A stretch of DNA of 64,000 nucleotides from Apostichopus japonicus (lineage: Eukaryota > Echinodermata > Holothuroidea > Aspidochirotida > Stichopodidae), in the NCBI RefSeq assembly GCF_037975245.1, contig NC_092568.1, positions 22,160,501-22,224,500 of the forward strand, written 5' to 3'. Shown here one piece after another: positions 36,346 to 49,351 of this stretch (positions within the stretch are counted from its first letter, which is position 1; every line of letters begins with the position of its first letter). Below the pieces are notes generated by a model. The model did no database searches, was not told the origin of the DNA, and saw nothing but the letters and a program-made list of their open reading frames with translations. The position numbers were made by a program, and so were the translations under genes.

Positions 36346-39300
36346 TCAGGTCATATAAGATAAACTAACGCGTGTTCATACTGCTGAAATCCAATATTTA
36401 ATTTCCAACCAGGGTAAGTTATCCAGCATTGCAATAACAAAATCTACCAGCCATTATCTGAATCCATATCCTGCATGAGGCAATGCTAACTTGCTGCTAT
36501 CAGTAGCTATTGCTATTGCATGAACAATTTTGTTGATTGACCAAACCACCCCCCCCTCTCCTCCCGCCCCACCACCAATACACGATGTGAAATATAAGTG
36601 TCGTATAATATGTCGACAGCTGAGACACGTGATACTCCCAAATGATCCATTCCGTTTGTCCTACCCCCATCCCACCCCCTCATGGAAACCCACTGACACC
36701 ATTACCATACTACCGACTATGTAACTATATTAATATCCTAACATTACCGACCAAAGTACATGATACTATACTTCAGAATAGACCCGAGTAACGCACCACC
36801 ACCATCATCGTTTGTTAATCTATTTCTACATTCCTTTCAGCTTTTGTACCCTTTCTTTCCCATCCACTTCCCTCCCTTCTGCTCCTTATCAAATCCCATC
36901 TCGTACCCTTCCTCTCCTCCCGTCCTCCCTCCATCGCCCCCTCCCTGATGGAGAGGAAGGGGTGGAAAGGGAGGCAAGGTAAAGGTTGTACTCTCTTTTC
37001 AGAAACCAATATGAGGTGGTTGTTTGTATATTATTTTTTAATCAGCTGTAAGAACTCATGTGTATGTTACCATCTGCAACAACTTGTAGTTATCTTTAGA
37101 GTCGGTCTGTCCTTCTGAAGGGCTTACCCTATAAACATACACATATACATTGCAGATTACATTATTACTTCTATCGTTTGTATCATTAATAACAGATACA
37201 TCGCACCGTATGTTTGGATATAGAATGATTATGGTGGCATGCTAACAAATGTTATAACAGCAGCAGTCGACTGTTCAAACTGTATAGCCCAATATAAATG
37301 AATACTTTAAAGTTAATCCAATCACGAGATAAATATGCGATAAAAATGTAATGAAATTATGACGTACAGAGACGCTTGTCGCCAACCGCCTGGCGTAATA
37401 GCAATTAAGTAGGCCTTTGCTATGTTACAATATCAACGTAGTGAAAATGGGAAAAACCAAGACGTTTTTACTTCAGCGATCTTGGTATATATTTGTAATG
37501 TAATATCTTTCATTACGTGACGTGCTTGAACCAAAGATATTTTTGGTTTGTTGCTATAGTTTCATAATATGTTTAACATGGAGAAAAATTGTCCTTTCCA
37601 CTTTTACCGTGGGTAAACTATATCGACACAGTAAGTCATCCATAAAAAAAAACCTCGTTCAAAATGTTTCTTGACTTTGTTTACCACTAGTGAAAGTAAG
37701 TCGCACATAAGCCCTACAACAGCGCATCACGCACACAGGCATTAACTTGTTGGTCTGCTTCCTCCTCACCGCCCCTCCCTGTTTAGCTCCACTCAGGGAA
37801 CAGTTCCTAGCCTCACGCTACCCCCACCCCTTCCCCCATCCCAGTCACTGAAAGCTTCCCGTTCGTACGACAATATATATTTGCTTACTTCGAGGCCGGA
37901 ATATATAGGCGAGTTCAATCTTCCGTAGTAGGTTATGTGCATCCTATATACGCAACCAGGTGCGGCGTAACTAGGATAATTCAAAAACGAGCACGTGTTG
38001 TTTACCAAAAAGCTTTGGTTACCGATATGTCAAATCGATGCTTTTTATAAACGTTGTGGCAGTTCTTATTCATTTGGTTGCTTATTTGTAAGTTATGCGC
38101 CTTAATCCGTACGTTTCAAAAACTTGCAAATAATTTACTTATACCTTACTGGTTACAGTATAGTATTACCTATCACCTTATAAAATATGCCTTAGTTTGA
38201 CGTCAGGTCTGGAAATTTTGGACTTTGTTTACTCGCTAAATACCAAATGAATTTTACCGTTTGCAAGTAGAAAAGAATGGAATTTGCACTTTCCTGCCAG
38301 CAGAGTGCATACATAAACACATGGTAAGTTGGTTAATAATCGACTGTCAAAACATCAACATGAGTTCCATACCTATAACATAAGGCCTGCATTACTGCTT
38401 GGTATCAGCAAATACTACTGGGCTGCTCTCTTAAGCCTGTACAGTAACTGGTGTGTGTCGTAAACCAGGAAAATGTTAATGAGAACTCGATGTTAAGCAC
38501 TTGTAGTATTTAGCAAGTGACTAAAGATTGTAAAAATTCTAGGCGTGGATGTATACCGTCAACATGACTTTGTGCGTACTTTCTTGCCACTACAGCAACT
38601 TATAGGGCTGCGGAACCGGGTGAACAAAACTTCAAAGTGCTCCCTCTTTCACAAACAAGAAGTGTCTCCTTTCATTACTGACATGTATTCAGTGTCCTGT
38701 TGTTGAAAAACATTCAAATACTTGAATTTTTGGTACAGGATACTCAGAGGGTACATTTTGTTGGAATGTTTTGAGCTGGTTTGTGGTTTGCCCTCTCAAC
38801 CAAAGTTATAGCTCCCACTACCCTTTGATGCTTGTGCCAACCCCTTATCCCCAGACCCACCCCTCACCCCCCCCCCCCACACACACACCAAGTTGAACCC
38901 TCTTCCATCGCCTCTAAGCAAGTCTTATTACTAATGTCCCAATGCAGTTGTGCACTTGTTTTTGTATTCTCGCTGTAAAGAATCGCCACGTCCCTCAGAA
39001 CGGTTTTGTTAAGGGGTATTGTTAGGGTTAGGATGCATGGATTAGAACAATGGGATAAAATGGGGTCCTCGGTCTGACTGTGAAACACACCTGTGTGCGT
39101 GTGTATGCATATATTTTTTTATAATGCGAACATACAAGGCCATATTGCTTAATATAATTTCCTAGGGTGAAAATAATTTATTGCTCAATTATTGTGTTTG
39201 AATGATCGACTTTACGCATATCTGGAAGCCCGAAGCTTATACGCTGTGTGGCATTTATGGAGTTTTCACACTCAAATAAGTCAATTTAAATTTGTTCACT

Positions 39301-39786
39301 AAAAGGGATATATTTGCACTCAATACTAGATCAATTATTTAACAATAAGCAGCTGAGTCAATTTTGAAATCGACCATTTTATGAAACAATTTGGTTGTGA
39401 CAACAAAATCATTTTTGTTATTTACGTAAGTAGCCATCCGACGTTGAACTTTTCACATATATAGTTTTATTTAGTGGAAATGTATTACAGGAGTAATTTG
39501 TTCTGATTAACGCATGTATAATATGAAGGTATTTAGCTCATAACATCGCCTGTACGGTATTGTTCAGAATTAAAAATGCAATCTATTTTAATAAAGTTCA
39601 TAATTGCCATATCATTGAATATTTAAACCGATTCATCAAATATACACATTTTTTATATAGGATACAGATTTAGCATTAATTAATTATTGTAAAAGGAGTA
39701 CTGACGGAACAGAAATCTTAAAATCAAACAATAATAATTTAAAAAAAAATGATATGTGTTTAACATTAACGATCATCAGTCATAAC
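36346..39786. other. Non-coding stretch
   Basis: No gene supported. C-rich blocks at 36545-36575, 36835-36945 and 38855-38885 explain the proline-rich frames there. No transposon ends were identified. Confidence 0.45.
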
Positions 39787-39893
39787 TCCAAATATGCTAC
39801 AAAGTCAAATAATGGTCACATATGCACCAACTTCAACAAGCGTTTTGCTACTATACCCAGCTGCCCTCAAAGATTGTTTTCTCCCACTGGCAC
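39787..39893. repeat. Old dispersed repeat, copy 3
   Basis: CCAAATATGCTACAAAGTCAAATAATGGTCAC is followed by CTTCAACAAG, TTTTGCTACTA and CCCTCAAAGATT, matching the order in copy 1 at 11612-11705. Confidence 0.55.
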
Positions 39894-40030
39894 ATTTAAT
39901 TATCTAAATTAATACTAATGAATTGAAAGTTTGTAAGATGAAAGAATTAACTTTATTTTTATAGTTATTGTGGTGGAAAGGGAAGCAATTAGTTGTAGAC
40001 TAATGGCATAAAAGTTTATTATATCATCGC

Positions 40031-40064
40031 TGCCAAATATGCTAGAATTTCTAAAATTGGTCAT
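40031..40064. repeat. Old dispersed repeat, copy 4 (short)
   Basis: TGCCAAATATGCTAGAATTT and ATTGGTCA match the start block of the family. Only about 35 bp is recognisable. Confidence 0.45.
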
Positions 40065-41640
40065 TGTCTTGTTTAAACCATGCACCTTTAAAACATTTTC
40101 CCTCATGCAGTCATAGTTGAATTAAACCAGCTTAGTTATTCGTCTGAAATTGATGTTGAAGGTCAGTATTTAGCTAAGAAATTACTCTTTTTTTTTATTT
40201 TGCTTTTGATTTTAATAAGTTTTATCACATTTCAACATATATAAGCCAAACGACGTTTAAGCTGGCGCTGCTGGTGACCTTTTTCGTTCAATGATTTCCT
40301 TCTAGTTGCATCCGCTGAATTCTGTAAGCAGCTTTCCTGCGTTTAATAAAATATTCTAATACGGAGTACTTCTCAGATTGAAATACATAAGTGTAAAACA
40401 AACAAATTAACTAAATTAACGTTAATTAGTGGGTAATTACTAACTCTATTCCATTCCTACAAAAAAAAAGTTGTCGCCCAGCCACATTTTCAAGACATGC
40501 AAACAATAACATTGAATATAAAATATCAAATAAAAATCGAAAATGGGCTATGAAAATGGTACTTTTGTCGACGATATTGGAACCAAAATTTGGCGATAGT
40601 CCTTAAAACCAATTTAATTTTATCTTTTTGAGATTTTACCGTTCATTTCGGTAAAGAATTTAATCGTTTCTGTCATATTTCTGTTGTTTTTGTTTGCATG
40701 TAATGGGGGGGGGGGAGAAGGGCAGAAGGAGGGAGGGCTTCTTTTGTTGTTTTGCAACCAACCCATCTCAAAAGGCGGAAGCTTGACTATTTGTGTTTTC
40801 ACGTCAATAAGAGAAGCACGTATATATATCTATACACCGACAAAGAACCGATAATTTCCAGCAAACAGCTGGGTGTCAATCAATGCAGTGGAAACCGTTA
40901 GAAGCCCTGGCTCATCAGTCACTTACTAATGAAGTATACTAAAATATGACAGAACGGCAAGTCCTATTAAAGATACACGTATCAATAACGTATAGTGAAG
41001 TATTTACATAACTAACACAACTTTGAGAGACAAGTTTATACAAGTTTATTTTGATAACTTAATGTAGTGGGCCCGTTTATGACATGGAGGGGCGTCGATG
41101 CAGACGTGTTTAGCATAGGCGATGTTACTTCAACACACTTGAAGAATATTGTAACTTTTATCAACATTTTGATGGATTTGATAACATAAAAGTTCATTCA
41201 TCATGTTACAGTGACAATATATCGGATGTGCGGAACAATATACCGTTAATATATACGTATACACAGTATAGACCTATCGGAGTTTGTCAGCAATGGTGAA
41301 TTTGATAAAGATTTGAACCATCCAGCGTGAGGTATATTTTCTCCCTCTTTCCTTCTCCACACTCTTCCACGTCCCTCCCTACCCTTCCCCTCCCACGGGC
41401 ATATCAATTATTCCCAACATAATTCACAACAATCTTATCAAGTATTATCTTGATATGACAGGCTTAATATCCATTTGGGCTAAGCGGAATTCAAACCATA
41501 ATTACCTTGATAGGGAGGTCCGAAAGTTAATTCAGGCGGGAGCTGGCCTGTTTATTGATTACGTATATTCGGGTGTAACAAGACGGAGTAGCATGTATAC
41601 ATGCACTTATCGGTCACAACCTTTTCACTCGAGAATCACT
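40065..41640. other. Non-coding AT-rich stretch
   Basis: No gene supported. A G run lies at about 40705-40716. The remaining sequence is unique, with only short frames. Confidence 0.45.
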
Positions 41641-41645
41641 TGTTA

Positions 41646-41803
41646 CTCTTATATAATTATATATATCAATATATATATATATATATCAATATATATATAT
41701 ATTGATATTGGTATATTGATATATTGATATTGATATTATTGATATATATAGGTTGATATACATATATATATTGATATAAATATATTGATATATCAATATA
41801 ACT
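41646..41803. repeat. AT/TATCAATA compound array
   Basis: Alternating TATA runs and TATCAATA / TATTGATA units in both orientations make the array strongly self-complementary over about 155 bp. Confidence 0.9.
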
Positions 41804-42354
41804 GATCATCACGACCGCATTGTCAACTTTTAAAATGAACTGGGAAAGTTGTCATAACGTCAGCTTAGCCAACAGCTTTCTTTTCCTCTAGAATGCACGA
41901 TGCGAATCTTATGTTCCTTTTACATCCAATCACCCAATGACGCATTGTGAAGAGGATCTTCTACCGCAACAGACGAAAACCATACAAACTCACACATACA
42001 CTACTTAGGCCTATACGAGTTGACTCTTATCAACAGGCGACAGAAATACTTTTAACAAGACGGCAAACTCAGGAATAATTTGCATATAGTGTATTGAGAG
42101 AAAAGAAAATTGTATCTCGGGGGCATTTCCCGTGACCTAAATCCAGGGGGGGGCCTCTTGTGTACAAATAAAATAAAAATTGTCCTTTTCCGGGCCCCAA
42201 GATCTGGTTCAGTTTAGATGTTCTAGTTTAATGTGTTGAATTGAATTATGTAGCATCGTCAGTCAAACGAAACGGGCATATGTCACAGTCGAGAAAGCGT
42301 TAACCTCTGAGGATGGAGCGAATCGATTAGTTAAACATACCTGTTTTAATTATA

Positions 42355-42430
42355 AATAATAGGCTATTCTTATATAGCGCCGTACATCAACATTATGATC
42401 TCAAAGCACTTCACAATAAAGCACAAAATT
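42355..42430 (-). mobile_element. LINE 3'-tail fragment
   Basis: AATAATAGGCTATTCTTATATAGCGCC followed by TCAAAGCACTTCACA matches, in order and spacing, the 3' UTR of the LINE at 3379-4970 (TATATAGCGCC then CTCAAAGCGCTTTACA). On the minus strand it would be the last bases of an L2-like LINE, or of a SINE that shares that tail. No reverse transcriptase sequence follows. Confidence 0.6.
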
Positions 42431-42770
42431 GATACAGCGATATAATGTAATATAAAAACTGCAATAAAGTAGTCAACATCGAACACGTGACACAGACACA
42501 GAAAACTTAGAGAAGGCCTAGTAGTAGTTTATCTGATCAGGAAAGGATAATGGCTTTATTTCTTATTTTATTTTTTAAGTACATGGGTTCCCCTAGATCA
42601 ATCGACATTATAAAACTGTTGACGAGTCAAGTCGAACGAAATTGACGGTAAGCAGGGCAGAAACGGCTAGAGGCTAATGGAGGACGCATGCGCGTGACGT
42701 CAGTCATTCGGGGCTTTGCAATCACTGATTTTATCATCAGCGTATTTATTCTGACTCTAGTAGTTGTATG

Positions 42771-42799
42771 ACCATGGAGCTATAACAGAGCTCCATGGT
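42771..42799. repeat. 11-bp stem hairpin (CCATGG-type)
   Basis: The left arm ACCATGGAGCT (42771-42781) and right arm AGCTCCATGGT (42789-42799) are perfect complements with loop ATAACAG. Sequence and symmetry match the hairpin at 7763-7797, including the shared GACCATGGAGCTAT-type arm. Confidence 0.8.
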
Positions 42800-43019
42800 A
42801 TGACTAACTGTTAGGAATGGTTCACGGTGTTATCAGCGATGTTTTATCGACTGAATGAAAATGTCGTTAGAACTATGTAGCTTAACGGATTAGATTTGTT
42901 TCGTGCAAAAATAATACGTGAGTCGATTCTGGTCGAAATATGTCCCCGTTTGATAGGCCTATCAGAAACGTGAGGTGTTGTGTAATGAAGTTAAGCATGG
43001 TATAACTTAAAGGTTGATA

Positions 43020-43720
43020 GTCATACTATGATATTGTTATATCACATATACGGTATAGCATATCATCATCATACCAAATTATATATCATATGTCATTCCA
43101 CAACACATAACATGTTACCGTATATCATATCATGTCACATGTCATATACATCATATACCATATGTCATGTCATCCCCATTGTCTTATCCTATCAGATAAT
43201 ATATATCATATGATATCATGTAACATGTGTCATATCATATCATGACATCATGTATCGAACCAGAGTGTAGCATAATATCAGATTTATCAGATAAAATCAC
43301 GTATCATGTCACATTATATCATTTCATGTTATATAATATCACATATTTTATGAAGTCATAGCACATGTCATTTCAGATCATGTCATATATTATATAATAT
43401 GATGTGGCATAATATATTATACCGCATGTACTATATCATAGCACACATTTTATCACATCATACCACATATCATAATGTATATCAGTTCATTCCTTATACC
43501 TTTTCACGTTCATATCATATCTTATAATATATCATATAATAACAGATCACTTGTCACATTACAATCAGCTATATCATAATGTCAGATATCACATTACATG
43601 TTACATCACACACACACACATTATAACATATATCCTATTATATCACATGTCATATCAGATACATTATCTCATAGCATGTATATATATCACATCACATTGT
43701 ACAATGCCATGACTATGTCA
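43020..43720. repeat. Degenerate CATAT/TCATA array, about 700 bp
   Basis: The stretch is dominated by short permutations of ATCAT, CATAT and TGTCAT (for example ATATCATATGTCAT, ATCATATCATGTCACATG). Spacing is irregular and there is no fixed long period. A short CA run lies at 43610. This is a slipped and mutated short-repeat expansion. The histidine/tyrosine/isoleucine-rich frame at 43028-43213 is an artefact. Confidence 0.8.
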
Positions 43721-45705
43721 GTGGAATAGGCCGACCTCACAATGCAATAACCGACAATGCTGCAGGATGGAACAATAGCCTAACCGTTTAAGTGACAATA
43801 TAAATTACTTAAAACGAAGCATTACCTTTAATGGCACCGAAATAACAATAAAAGGGGGGAGGGGACAAAAGGATTTTCTAATGGCCAACTGGCCAACAAA
43901 CAAGTCTCCCTAAGGTCAATATATAACCAATCTGATGGAAGTCACTGACTGAGTCAGGCCTTCAAGCCCTTGCTCAAAATAATGCAATAATACATCTAGC
44001 CTATACCGTTTAATATAGGATGCATAGGCGTAACTATGAAAACTTCTCGCTCAGTCGCCGTTTAAACGAGCTTCAGCTACTGTGTAAACTTGCCTTCAGA
44101 TACTGCAAACATAGGCCTACGTGTGATCTATAGCTCTTTAAATGTCACTGTCGAAACATATCTAACTGTTTCTGCTTTTCCGATGGCAGAAATTGTAGCA
44201 AACCATCAGCAACCATGTATTCAAGTTTGGATTTTGATAGGCATTTTCAGTTCACAGAGGCACTTCTATATTTCCTGTACACTTAAGTAAATCTATTGCA
44301 AATATACTTTGCCTGTAACATGGCCCCAATCAGCGTAGCTTCATGTAGGAGCTTCTTCGCCTGACAAGTATAGGCTTTGACTCTATATGAGTTACATATA
44401 TATTATTCCAAGATTCGAACGCATATTAATTTCATGTTATTATGCTGTATAGGATTGCTTTGTCATGTTCGAAAATGATGAGAATTATCGCATATTGAAA
44501 ACGACATGATTATTGCATATCTTCGGGTAAAATTAGACCTAAATGTTTGATGGATGAGCAGATTAAATTCATTCATGTTGAAATTTATTATATGACACCC
44601 CATTGAAATCACATGTCCATGATTCATTGTTGCAATATTTTTCCCTGGATTCGATTCCCATATAGCCTAATGAAGACATGCACTTTATCCGTTTTTTTTT
44701 TTTTGGTGTTATCCTATACTTTTACGGAGATTATTCAAGATTAATACGGTTTCGTGTGGCTCGTCGTTACATCACCGTGACTATTGCTACAAATTAACAT
44801 ACCTAATCATAAGTACTGCATGGACAAAGAATATACATAATATATAGTCCTATACATGTATCGTATTACTTAGCTATTGTAGTATTCGTCAAATTGCATC
44901 TGCGCGCGTAGCTGTTTGGCCCAGTTTCACGAGAATTTGAGATATCTTTTCTTTCGAACTATCGGTGTGTCTGTAGGGGATGAGAATGAAAGTGGAATAT
45001 GTATAGACAGTTTTTAAAACGTACAGTGCGATAGCGTGCGAAAACTTTCAAAGCTCTTTATTGCGATGATTATTAATATATGAAAAAAGGAAATAATTTT
45101 GGACGTACTTGAATGCTATACCATTCATTAGTCTGTTTCATTTCCTACAAACTATGACAATAATTTTACATATTCCTGTATAACCAATTCGATCTCTCTT
45201 TGTTCATCATGGCAAGACTTTACCCGTAAATCTTTATTGAAATAGAAAGTAATTCAAAACACATCTGAATTGTAGAGTGTCTCAATCATGTGTTAAATTA
45301 ACATAAAATGTAAAAACGAAACGATCAAAGGATGTAACCCTGTCATGCCCTGCATATAAACACGTCATTATGTACCTGCTATTAGCCGTTACATATATCT
45401 TAATACAATAACGATTGCATTTAATACCCCCCATACGCACATTGCAGCGCACGGTACAGCCTAGCTTCAATCTATTTTCTTTCCAGGGTAGGCTTTCCAA
45501 ACATCATCGAAGCTATATACTATATAGTGTTGAAAGTAATCACTCGAAAGAGTTCACTCAACTCCACTGTACATTATTATCTCACTAGTTTCAAGCACGT
45601 GTGATAAATTCAGATCAATATACGGTGTGCATCCAGGGTAGTCCATTCCACCTAATTTACCTTTGAACGCCGTTTGCGTACATTAAACTTTAAAAGATGA
45701 AATCG
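43721..45705. other. Non-coding stretch
   Basis: No gene supported. Short frames lack motifs, and no element ends were found. Confidence 0.45.
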
Positions 45706-45870
45706 TTAAGTTCGCATCAGAGCTCGTAATCTCTTTTCTGTCATCAAGTTGGGTAAATTCTGTATCAGTAAATCATCACACTTTGCCCTGATGCACCGCT
45801 GTATAAGTTGATGTAAAACAGCTACGGCATATCTAGGAGGAAGCCTATAGATGCACACACACACGCACAC

Positions 45871-45937
<67 letters not shown>

Positions 45938-45966
45938 ATGCGTGTGCGTGTGTGTGTGTGTGTGTG
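45871..45966. repeat. (TA)n-(TG)n compound microsatellite
   Basis: About 50 bp of TA passes directly into about 45 bp of TG with CG and TATG interruptions. A short ACAC run lies just upstream (45853-45870). Confidence 0.95.
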
Positions 45967-46351
45967 CTTAAATTTTATGAATGTTGTTACACATTGTGAA
46001 ATTGTAAAAAAGAAAAAAAACAACCGAAATAAAGTACTTCATTTATATGTTTACAAATGCAAAAATATTCATGAAATTGTATGATCTATAGCATCGGGTG
46101 ATTCGGTAAAATTGTAGCTGTATAACGTATATTATCAAGTTTTACTGACATTTATACGACTAGAAAGATCTTATATCATGATTAATATACTCTTTGCGTG
46201 CTTCTGAAAATGTTTATATTTTTGTATTGGGGGGGGGGGGGTGGGGGGGAAGGGCGTTCGACGGAAAGTGCGTAGGTTCGGTGTTTCAACCGGGGGATAG
46301 CAGAAATTGTTTGAAGTTCTCAGATTTATTTCAGTTTGGCCTGTATGTATA

Positions 46352-46353
<2 letters not shown>

Positions 46354-46419
<66 letters not shown>

Positions 46420-46505
46420 CCTATATATAGCCTATATATAGCCTATATATAGCCTATATGCATATAGCCTATATGCATATAGCCTATATATATAGCCTAT
46501 ATAGG
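46354..46505. repeat. (TA)n followed by TATAGCC minisatellite
   Basis: TA repeats (46354-46415) lead into repeated AGCCTATATAT and AGCCTATATGCAT units up to 46505. They abut the SINE fragment, in the place where that SINE's TA-rich tail would be. Confidence 0.9.
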
Positions 46506-46600
46506 TAATGAGTTGGAAAATCCAGAATAGTGAAAAACTTCAAGCCTCCACCGGGATTCGAACCCAGGCCTCCCGCTTTATATGCAGCTAGGTTTTAAAC
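46506..46600 (-). mobile_element. tRNA-derived SINE, 5'-diverged copy
   Basis: AATGAGTTGGAAAATCCAGA, GCCTCCACCGGGATTCGAAC and GGCCTCCCGCT match the SINE at 63121-63252 in order. On the minus strand the Pol III B-box-like GGTTCGAATCC is intact. The A-box half beyond about 46585 does not match and is either truncated or strongly diverged. Confidence 0.75.
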
Positions 46601-46911
46601 TTGAGGTCAAACACTGGTTGAAGTAACCTTTCAAACGACTGTAATTATCAGATGCTAAAGTATGTATATATATACCACTTAGATTCTATCACAAGCTACC
46701 TGCGTAACAAATTTGTTTAATTCCAAGAAGTGTGATCCCGTTGGAAATTAACCTTTACAAACGCGTGTTTTACTTATTTGGTAGTCGCAGCATTTGAATG
46801 CATTGGATTAATCCGTTGACATTTGCGATCTTAATCGGAATAAATTAAGTATTTCTTAGTGTTTCACAAACCCTGAAGGGAGCTGTAGGTGGGGTTGAGT
46901 ATGTATATTAC

Positions 46912-46912
<1 letters not shown>

Positions 46913-46959
<47 letters not shown>
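46913..46959. repeat. (TA)n microsatellite
   Basis: About 47 bp of uninterrupted TA repeats. Confidence 0.95.
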
Positions 46960-46961
<2 letters not shown>

Positions 46962-47748
46962 CCACACAAGAAAATGCAATGTTACAGAAATCCAACCGGG
47001 ACTAACAGTAGTGTGTTTTTATGGTCTACAACCCATTAAAATTGATTACGTGCCTAAAGTAATCCTCTTTAATCAGCGAGATTTGTGCACGCTTACAGTA
47101 TTCTAAACAATATTGGAAAATTCATATTAAAACTCTCTCCTCGCGATAGTGAATTTGAACGTATCGTGATACGGATTATGTGATAGATATTGGTAGCTAC
47201 GGTACCCATCACACTAGAATACCTCTGTCTTAACAGTTTAATGTGGGAAGGCTTGTGCAGGTGGAATTATGGCACGGCAAACGTCTCCTGATTCAAACAG
47301 AATTATTTTTTGGTTTGGTATTAATTAATTATCTACACTTATTTTGCCGCATAGATCTTGACTTCCACGCCTTATGTAAGTTTTAATGAGTCTTGAGAGT
47401 AAGTGGGAGTTTGAATAACAAATAAATAAATCAAAAGAAATCAAAGTGCCTAAAGAATCTAATGAACTTGGTAAATAACATAAATATTTTATTGTTGGTT
47501 TAACTTTAAATATTGGTTTATTACATTTATAATTTATACTGAGAATTTTGTAATTGATGGGTGGAGTATATAATCTATTCCGAGTTGTTGTTTTTTTTTT
47601 GTGATTTTTGTTATGAAGTATAAGATACAGGCATATTCGGGTTCAACGTTGCCACAAGGAACCGTAATACGGATTTGTGTTAAAATTATTTATATATTCG
47701 TAAATAATATATAAAACCTTAGTTTACATGCACTTTTAAAAATTCCAT

Positions 47749-48245
47749 ATCGTGTATTATATATTATCTCAAAGTTTGACTATTTTTGGCATTTGTTTCC
47801 CTGTTTTTCCTTCCCCTTTTCTTACGCAATATTTTGTTTTTTTCTTCGTGAAGTTTCTTTTCTTATCCTTAGTGCAGATTTAAGCTGATTCAGCGTATTA
47901 TTCAAACACGGAATCACACAGTAAATAAGCAAAGGGAATCCTTATATAAGGATGTATATCAATGAATTCAAACTGGATAAAAAACACCTTCTATTTTTGT
48001 TTCTCTTTATCGTATATATTGTCTCAAAGTTTGCCTAGTTTTTGCTTTTGTTTCCCCTTTCTTTCTCTATTGGGGGGGGGGGGGGGGGGTGTGGGGTGAC
48101 GCAATATGTTTTCTTTTTAGTGAAGTTCCTACGTTTGTTATCCTTAGTTGGTGATTGAAGCTGATTATTCAAACATTGAATCACACAGTACATAAGCAAA
48201 GAGAATCCTTAAGCTAGGATCGATGTACTAAAAATGAATTGAAAC
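47749..48245. repeat. 260-bp tandem duplication with an 18-G insertion
   Basis: ATCGTGTATTATATATTATC at 47749 recurs as ATCGTATATATTGTCTCAAAG at 48009. Shared later blocks include GACGCAATAT or ACGCAATATT, CTTATCCTTAG-like, and AATCACACAGTA with ATAAGCAAAG. The second copy alone carries an 18-base G run (48072-48089). Confidence 0.85.
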
Positions 48246-48661
48246 GGATATTTTAAATGAAAACGGATAACATGTAGTTCCTGAACCCTGGGCATTGCTA
48301 TAACTATAGCGTCCAGTCGTTTGATATGTTTGTTTGCACATGAGGTCAAATGTGCCGACAATAACATACATTCCCAGGGAAGTGTCATTTACACCTGCTG
48401 TTTCAAAGAACCTGTATCAACCCTGGCGTTTTGCTAGTATTTTTTATAGTTATGTTTACCGATCTGAAGTTGTAACATTGCCATTTCAATATCGCAAAAT
48501 GAGAACCAAATATTTGAACAAGAGATACATATCAATAATATTTATTGTCAATGTGTGTGGATTGTTATATATATGATCTTAAAATCTGGCGTTTCGACTC
48601 TGTTTTACGGCTATATATATTGTACTGCATGAGATGTTCACAATTGACACTGTAGCATAAA

Positions 48662-48664
<3 letters not shown>

Positions 48665-48758
<94 letters not shown>
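48665..48758. repeat. (TA)n microsatellite, about 94 bp
   Basis: A long uninterrupted TA run, ending at AGGCCTATTTACA. Confidence 0.95.
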
Positions 48759-48760
<2 letters not shown>

Positions 48761-49059
48761 CCTATTTACATATATATCCTTAGGATATAACATTGTGACG
48801 ATGAGCTGGAAAAAGACTACGATTATTAGACTCGTCTTGAACTAGTACACGAAATGCATATAATGAGAGTTTAAATCCCACAAAACTCACTGTTTTTTAA
48901 TTTTAATTTTGGCGGCCATCTTGCAGAAAAATGTGATTACACCAAAAAAAACTGTAGGGTGTATACCTTGCCAGTAATCACTATGTGTCTTATTCCTCTC
49001 ATTTGACCGTGGCTGATGGACTATTACAGAACACTGGGATTATCGTACAAATCATATAC

Positions 49060-49351
49060 AGACAGGGGCGCAACCACGTATACGCATGTGTGTGAAGGGG
49101 GGGGGGTGCTCCGCCCTATCCCCACTGACAGACATGATATTACAAAACATGCCAGTTTAAAGTACATTAACGTATAACATGTATGTGCTGTACAACCTTA
49201 ACAGTCGAAAATGTCTTCATTAATTCAAAGGTTGCCAAATATAGCACCATTTGCATTTAATCACTCTCCATTAGACCAGTCCCCTGGATGACATAACATT
49301 TTAGCCACCCCCTCCCCTCCCGTCGCAAAAATGGGCGTTGCGCCCCTGTCT
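49060..49351. mobile_element. Inverted-repeat MITE, about 290 bp
   Basis: A perfect 15-bp terminal inverted repeat is present: AGACAGGGGCGCAAC (49060-49074) and GTTGCGCCCCTGTCT (49337-49351). The CAGGGG terminus suggests a hAT-type element of about 286 bp inside it (49063-49348), but the flanking 8-mers do not match, so no target duplication is confirmed. There is no transposase frame. A second copy of the family is at 62970-63794. Confidence 0.8.

Noticed and set aside
45706-45850. Minus-strand frame with a helical-looking C-terminus after a TA/TG repeat
   Set aside because: About 45 coding-like residues end in a stop, but there is no good splice acceptor or family resemblance. Too weak to list as a gene.
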